The notes under the pieces were generated by a model. It worked only from the letters and a program-made list of their open reading frames with translations, ran no database searches and was not told where the DNA came from. This document shows positions 62,136-64,000 of a stretch of 64,000 bases of DNA, piece by piece (the stretch's first letter is position 1; the number at the start of each line of letters is the position of its first letter). The stretch is from NCBI GenBank assembly GCA_958295945.1, contig OY282386.1, positions 3,590,204-3,654,203 on the forward strand, read 5' to 3'. The position numbers and the translations under genes were made by a program. Origin of the DNA: Candidatus Poribacteria bacterium. GTDB taxonomy: Bacteria > Poribacteria > WGA-4E > WGA-3G.

Positions 62136-64000
62136 CTACCTCTGCTGCAAGATGAGATTCTCATACACATCAACATAAGCAGAAAAATTGGGGGGAACGA
62201 CCGAAGTAGCACTAAATTCGACGATGACTGCAGGTCCTGCAATCCGATTGCCGGGTCGCAGTGACTCTCGTTGATAAAAATTGGTGGAATATGTTTCACC
62301 TTCAAAATCCATGGGGTGTGTTGCAACTGGTGCATCAGAGGGTTCAGCATCTGTCTGGGTATTTGACGAGATTTCTGGCTTATCCGTTTCACCGATTGCA
62401 GAAAGCCGTAAATTCACCACCTCCACCGATGCTTCAGGACGTGCATAACTAAATCGATGTTCGTGTAAGGAATGAAATTGGCTTACAAAATCGACTTTTT
62501 CATTTTCATAACTAACATTCAACTCATAAGATTGACCTTCATAACGCATATCAAGTGATTGTTTGATTATGAGTTGAGAGAATTCAATATCCTCCATATC
62601 CATATCAACTTCGGCAAGCGCAACTAATGTCTCAAAACCTTTCTCCAATTGAGTATGTATATCCATGCTATCAATATCAATTTTCAACAATACCGTCTGG
62701 GAATAATCTTTGACAACATCCGCATATAACATACCATAAGCAGAAAGCAATCCACCATTCGGTGGGATTAGCACATTTTGCATGCCGAGATTTTCCGCAA
62801 GAAACGCCGCATGCAAACCACCTGCACCACCAAACGAAACAAGCGTAAAGTCGCGCGTATCATATCCGCGTTCAACAGAAATCACTTTAATTGCACGTTC
62901 CATTGTTGCATTTGCAATTTTCAAAATGCCATCAGCAGTATCACGTGCAGATAGTCCCAGGTTTTCAGAAAACTCATTTATATACTGACGCGTCATATCA
63001 GATTCAAGCGTCATCCTTCCACCTAAAAATTGTGTAGATAAAATACGACCTAAGAATAGATTCGCATCCGTAACAGTAATATCCTTTCCGTTGTTTCCAT
63101 AACATATCGGTCCAGGGTCAGCACCTGCACTTTCAGGACCAACACGTAACGCACCACCAGAATCTAAGTATGCAATTGAACCACCACCAGCACCAACCGT
63201 ATGGATATCTATCAAAGGCACTTTAATCGGTAATCCACTGATAGAACTCTCGGTAGTCATTGAGATGTCACCATCACATAAACTCACATCAGTAGAAGTT
63301 CCACCCATATCAAAAGTGATAATCTTTTCATACCCCGCAGTTTTAGCAATATGATATGCACCGATCACGCCTCCTGCAGGACCAGAAAGTACTGTTTGGA
63401 TTCCAGCAGATTCGAAATTATTCGTTGAAATACATCCCCCATTGGAGAGCATCAATTGGAAGAAGTGGGGAAATTCATCTGAATTCGTCAGTGTGGAAAG
63501 ATGTTTTTCTAATGTAGGACGAATATATGCGTTTGCAACAGTGGTACTAAATCGCGCATACTCACGATATTCGGGTAAAATCTGGTGAGAACATGATACC
63601 GGTATATTCAAACGATTAGATAGATATTCAGCGACAATCAGCTCATTTGTAGGATTGATATAGGAAAAAAGAAAACATATTGCAATTGCATCTAAGTCAA
63701 AAGATGAAAGCCGTTTCACCAGCTCTTCAAGATCGGATTGTTTAATTTCGGTTTGAATTTCACCTGAGTGCAATGTGCGTTCATTTATTCCGATTCTAAG
63801 ATCTGCTGGCACGAGTGGAGGCGGACGTTGGACATTTATATCATATAGATGAGGACGCGACTGTCTACCTATCTCTAAAATATCTTCAAAACCTTTTGTC
63901 GTAACAACTGCGATCCGTGCACCTCTACGTTCCAACAATGCATTTGTTGCGACTGTAGAACCGTGAACGATATCCACATCTTCATAAGAATTGATATTAT
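62136..64000 (-). CDS. Hydantoinase/oxoprolinase family protein (HyuA type), 5' end outside the window
   Basis: The frame is open to the window edge; the visible 621 residues start inside the N-terminal part (NINSYEDVDIVHGSTVATNALLERRGA). The missing part should hold the first ASKHA-like nucleotide-binding residues (GIDIGGTFTD). Present motifs include FDMGGTSTDVSL (ATP-binding), GAGGGSIAYLD, and the GPESAGADPGPICYG motif, which are hallmarks of hydantoinase A/oxoprolinase. Members open 5-oxoproline, hydantoin or acetone-like substrates with ATP. The upstream HyuB gene, if any, is outside the window. Confidence 0.88.
   Translation of the reverse strand, partial: NINSYEDVDIVHGSTVATNALLERRGARIAVVTTKGFEDILEIGRQSRPHLYDINVQRPPPLVPADLRIGINERTLHSGEIQTEIKQSDLEELVKRLSSFDLDAIAICFLFSYINPTNELIVAEYLSNRLNIPVSCSHQILPEYREYARFSTTVANAYIRPTLEKHLSTLTNSDEFPHFFQLMLSNGGCISTNNFESAGIQTVLSGPAGGVIGAYHIAKTAGYEKIITFDMGGTSTDVSLCDGDISMTTESSISGLPIKVPLIDIHTVGAGGGSIAYLDSGGALRVGPESAGADPGPICYGNNGKDITVTDANLFLGRILSTQFLGGRMTLESDMTRQYINEFSENLGLSARDTADGILKIANATMERAIKVISVERGYDTRDFTLVSFGGAGGLHAAFLAENLGMQNVLIPPNGGLLSAYGMLYADVVKDYSQTVLLKIDIDSMDIHTQLEKGFETLVALAEVDMDMEDIEFSQLIIKQSLDMRYEGQSYELNVSYENEKVDFVSQFHSLHEHRFSYARPEASVEVVNLRLSAIGETDKPEISSNTQTDAEPSDAPVATHPMDFEGETYSTNFYQRESLRPGNRIAGPAVIVEFSATSVVPPNFSAYVDVYENLILQQR

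Noticed and set aside
1..64000. tRNA, rRNA and riboswitch signals
   Set aside because: I saw no tRNA cloverleaf with an acceptor-T-loop pattern, no rRNA-like stretch and no riboswitch aptamer that I could support by eye. A covariance-model scan would be needed to exclude them.

Overview
The window is an AT-rich bacterial chromosome segment. Its gene content fits a Candidatus Poribacteria-like genome or a close relative: a phytanoyl-CoA dioxygenase-family protein, formylglycine-generating-enzyme-like and LamG proteins, a DUF6784/6785-type membrane protein, DegT aminotransferases, PD40/TolB-like propellers, and many short hairpin repeats between genes. This placement rests on family content alone. 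I found no rRNA, tRNA or CRISPR array.

Layout. 1-2941: the tail of a DUF4445/ASKHA corrinoid-activation-type protein, a homocysteine S-methyltransferase-family protein, a DUF402 protein and a DegT aminotransferase, all on one strand. 2942-7850: an accessory island with a ParB-like protein, a DNA methyltransferase fused to an HNH nuclease domain, small unknown genes and a RelE-type toxin-antitoxin pair. 8012-19526: a mostly minus-strand housekeeping and envelope block (DUF6785-like membrane protein; Omp85 + BatA/VWA + transglutaminase gene set; RsmC-like methyltransferase; MDR dehydrogenase; TPR/PD40 lipoprotein; small membrane proteins). 19527-20876: a gene-free nest of repeats. 20877-28303: PhyH dioxygenase, an IS5-like transposase split by a frameshift at an A8 run, then a secreted-protein cassette (SUMF1-like protein, coiled-coil membrane protein, Cys-rich peptide with a GG motif, LolA-like protein ending in a truncated C39-like segment, NTT-like carrier, lipoprotein).

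28320-36666: two ABC importer gene sets, LivK-H-M and YufPQ-type permeases, both without ATPase genes in the window, separated by a VWA protein and a second DegT protein. 36683-45102: an exopolysaccharide/heptose block (Wzc-like kinase, Wza-like export protein, heptose-7-P kinase, GmhB phosphatase, UDP-GlcNAc dehydrogenase), interrupted by two nearly identical 175-bp MITE-like elements, one of which forms the 3' end of a gene. 45257-57656: NYN-domain protein, a secreted eight-repeat propeller-like protein, a phosphodiesterase-type protein, PolX, FtsX, FtsE, TopA and AccD. PolX has lost all three polymerase aspartates, and FtsE carries a Walker B Glu-to-Gln change with a degenerate signature motif and H-loop.

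57704-64000: a two-gene AAA15 ATPase + DUF4435 module that looks like a PARIS (AriA/AriB) anti-phage system, a tiny GIY-YIG-like protein, a frameshifted LamG gene, a HicB antitoxin with a hicA broken by an internal stop, and a hydantoinase/oxoprolinase subunit that runs off the window end. The strongest leads are the PARIS-like pair, the methyltransferase-HNH fusion island, the GG-motif Cys-rich secreted peptide cassette, the catalytically degenerate FtsE and PolX, and the MITE families.
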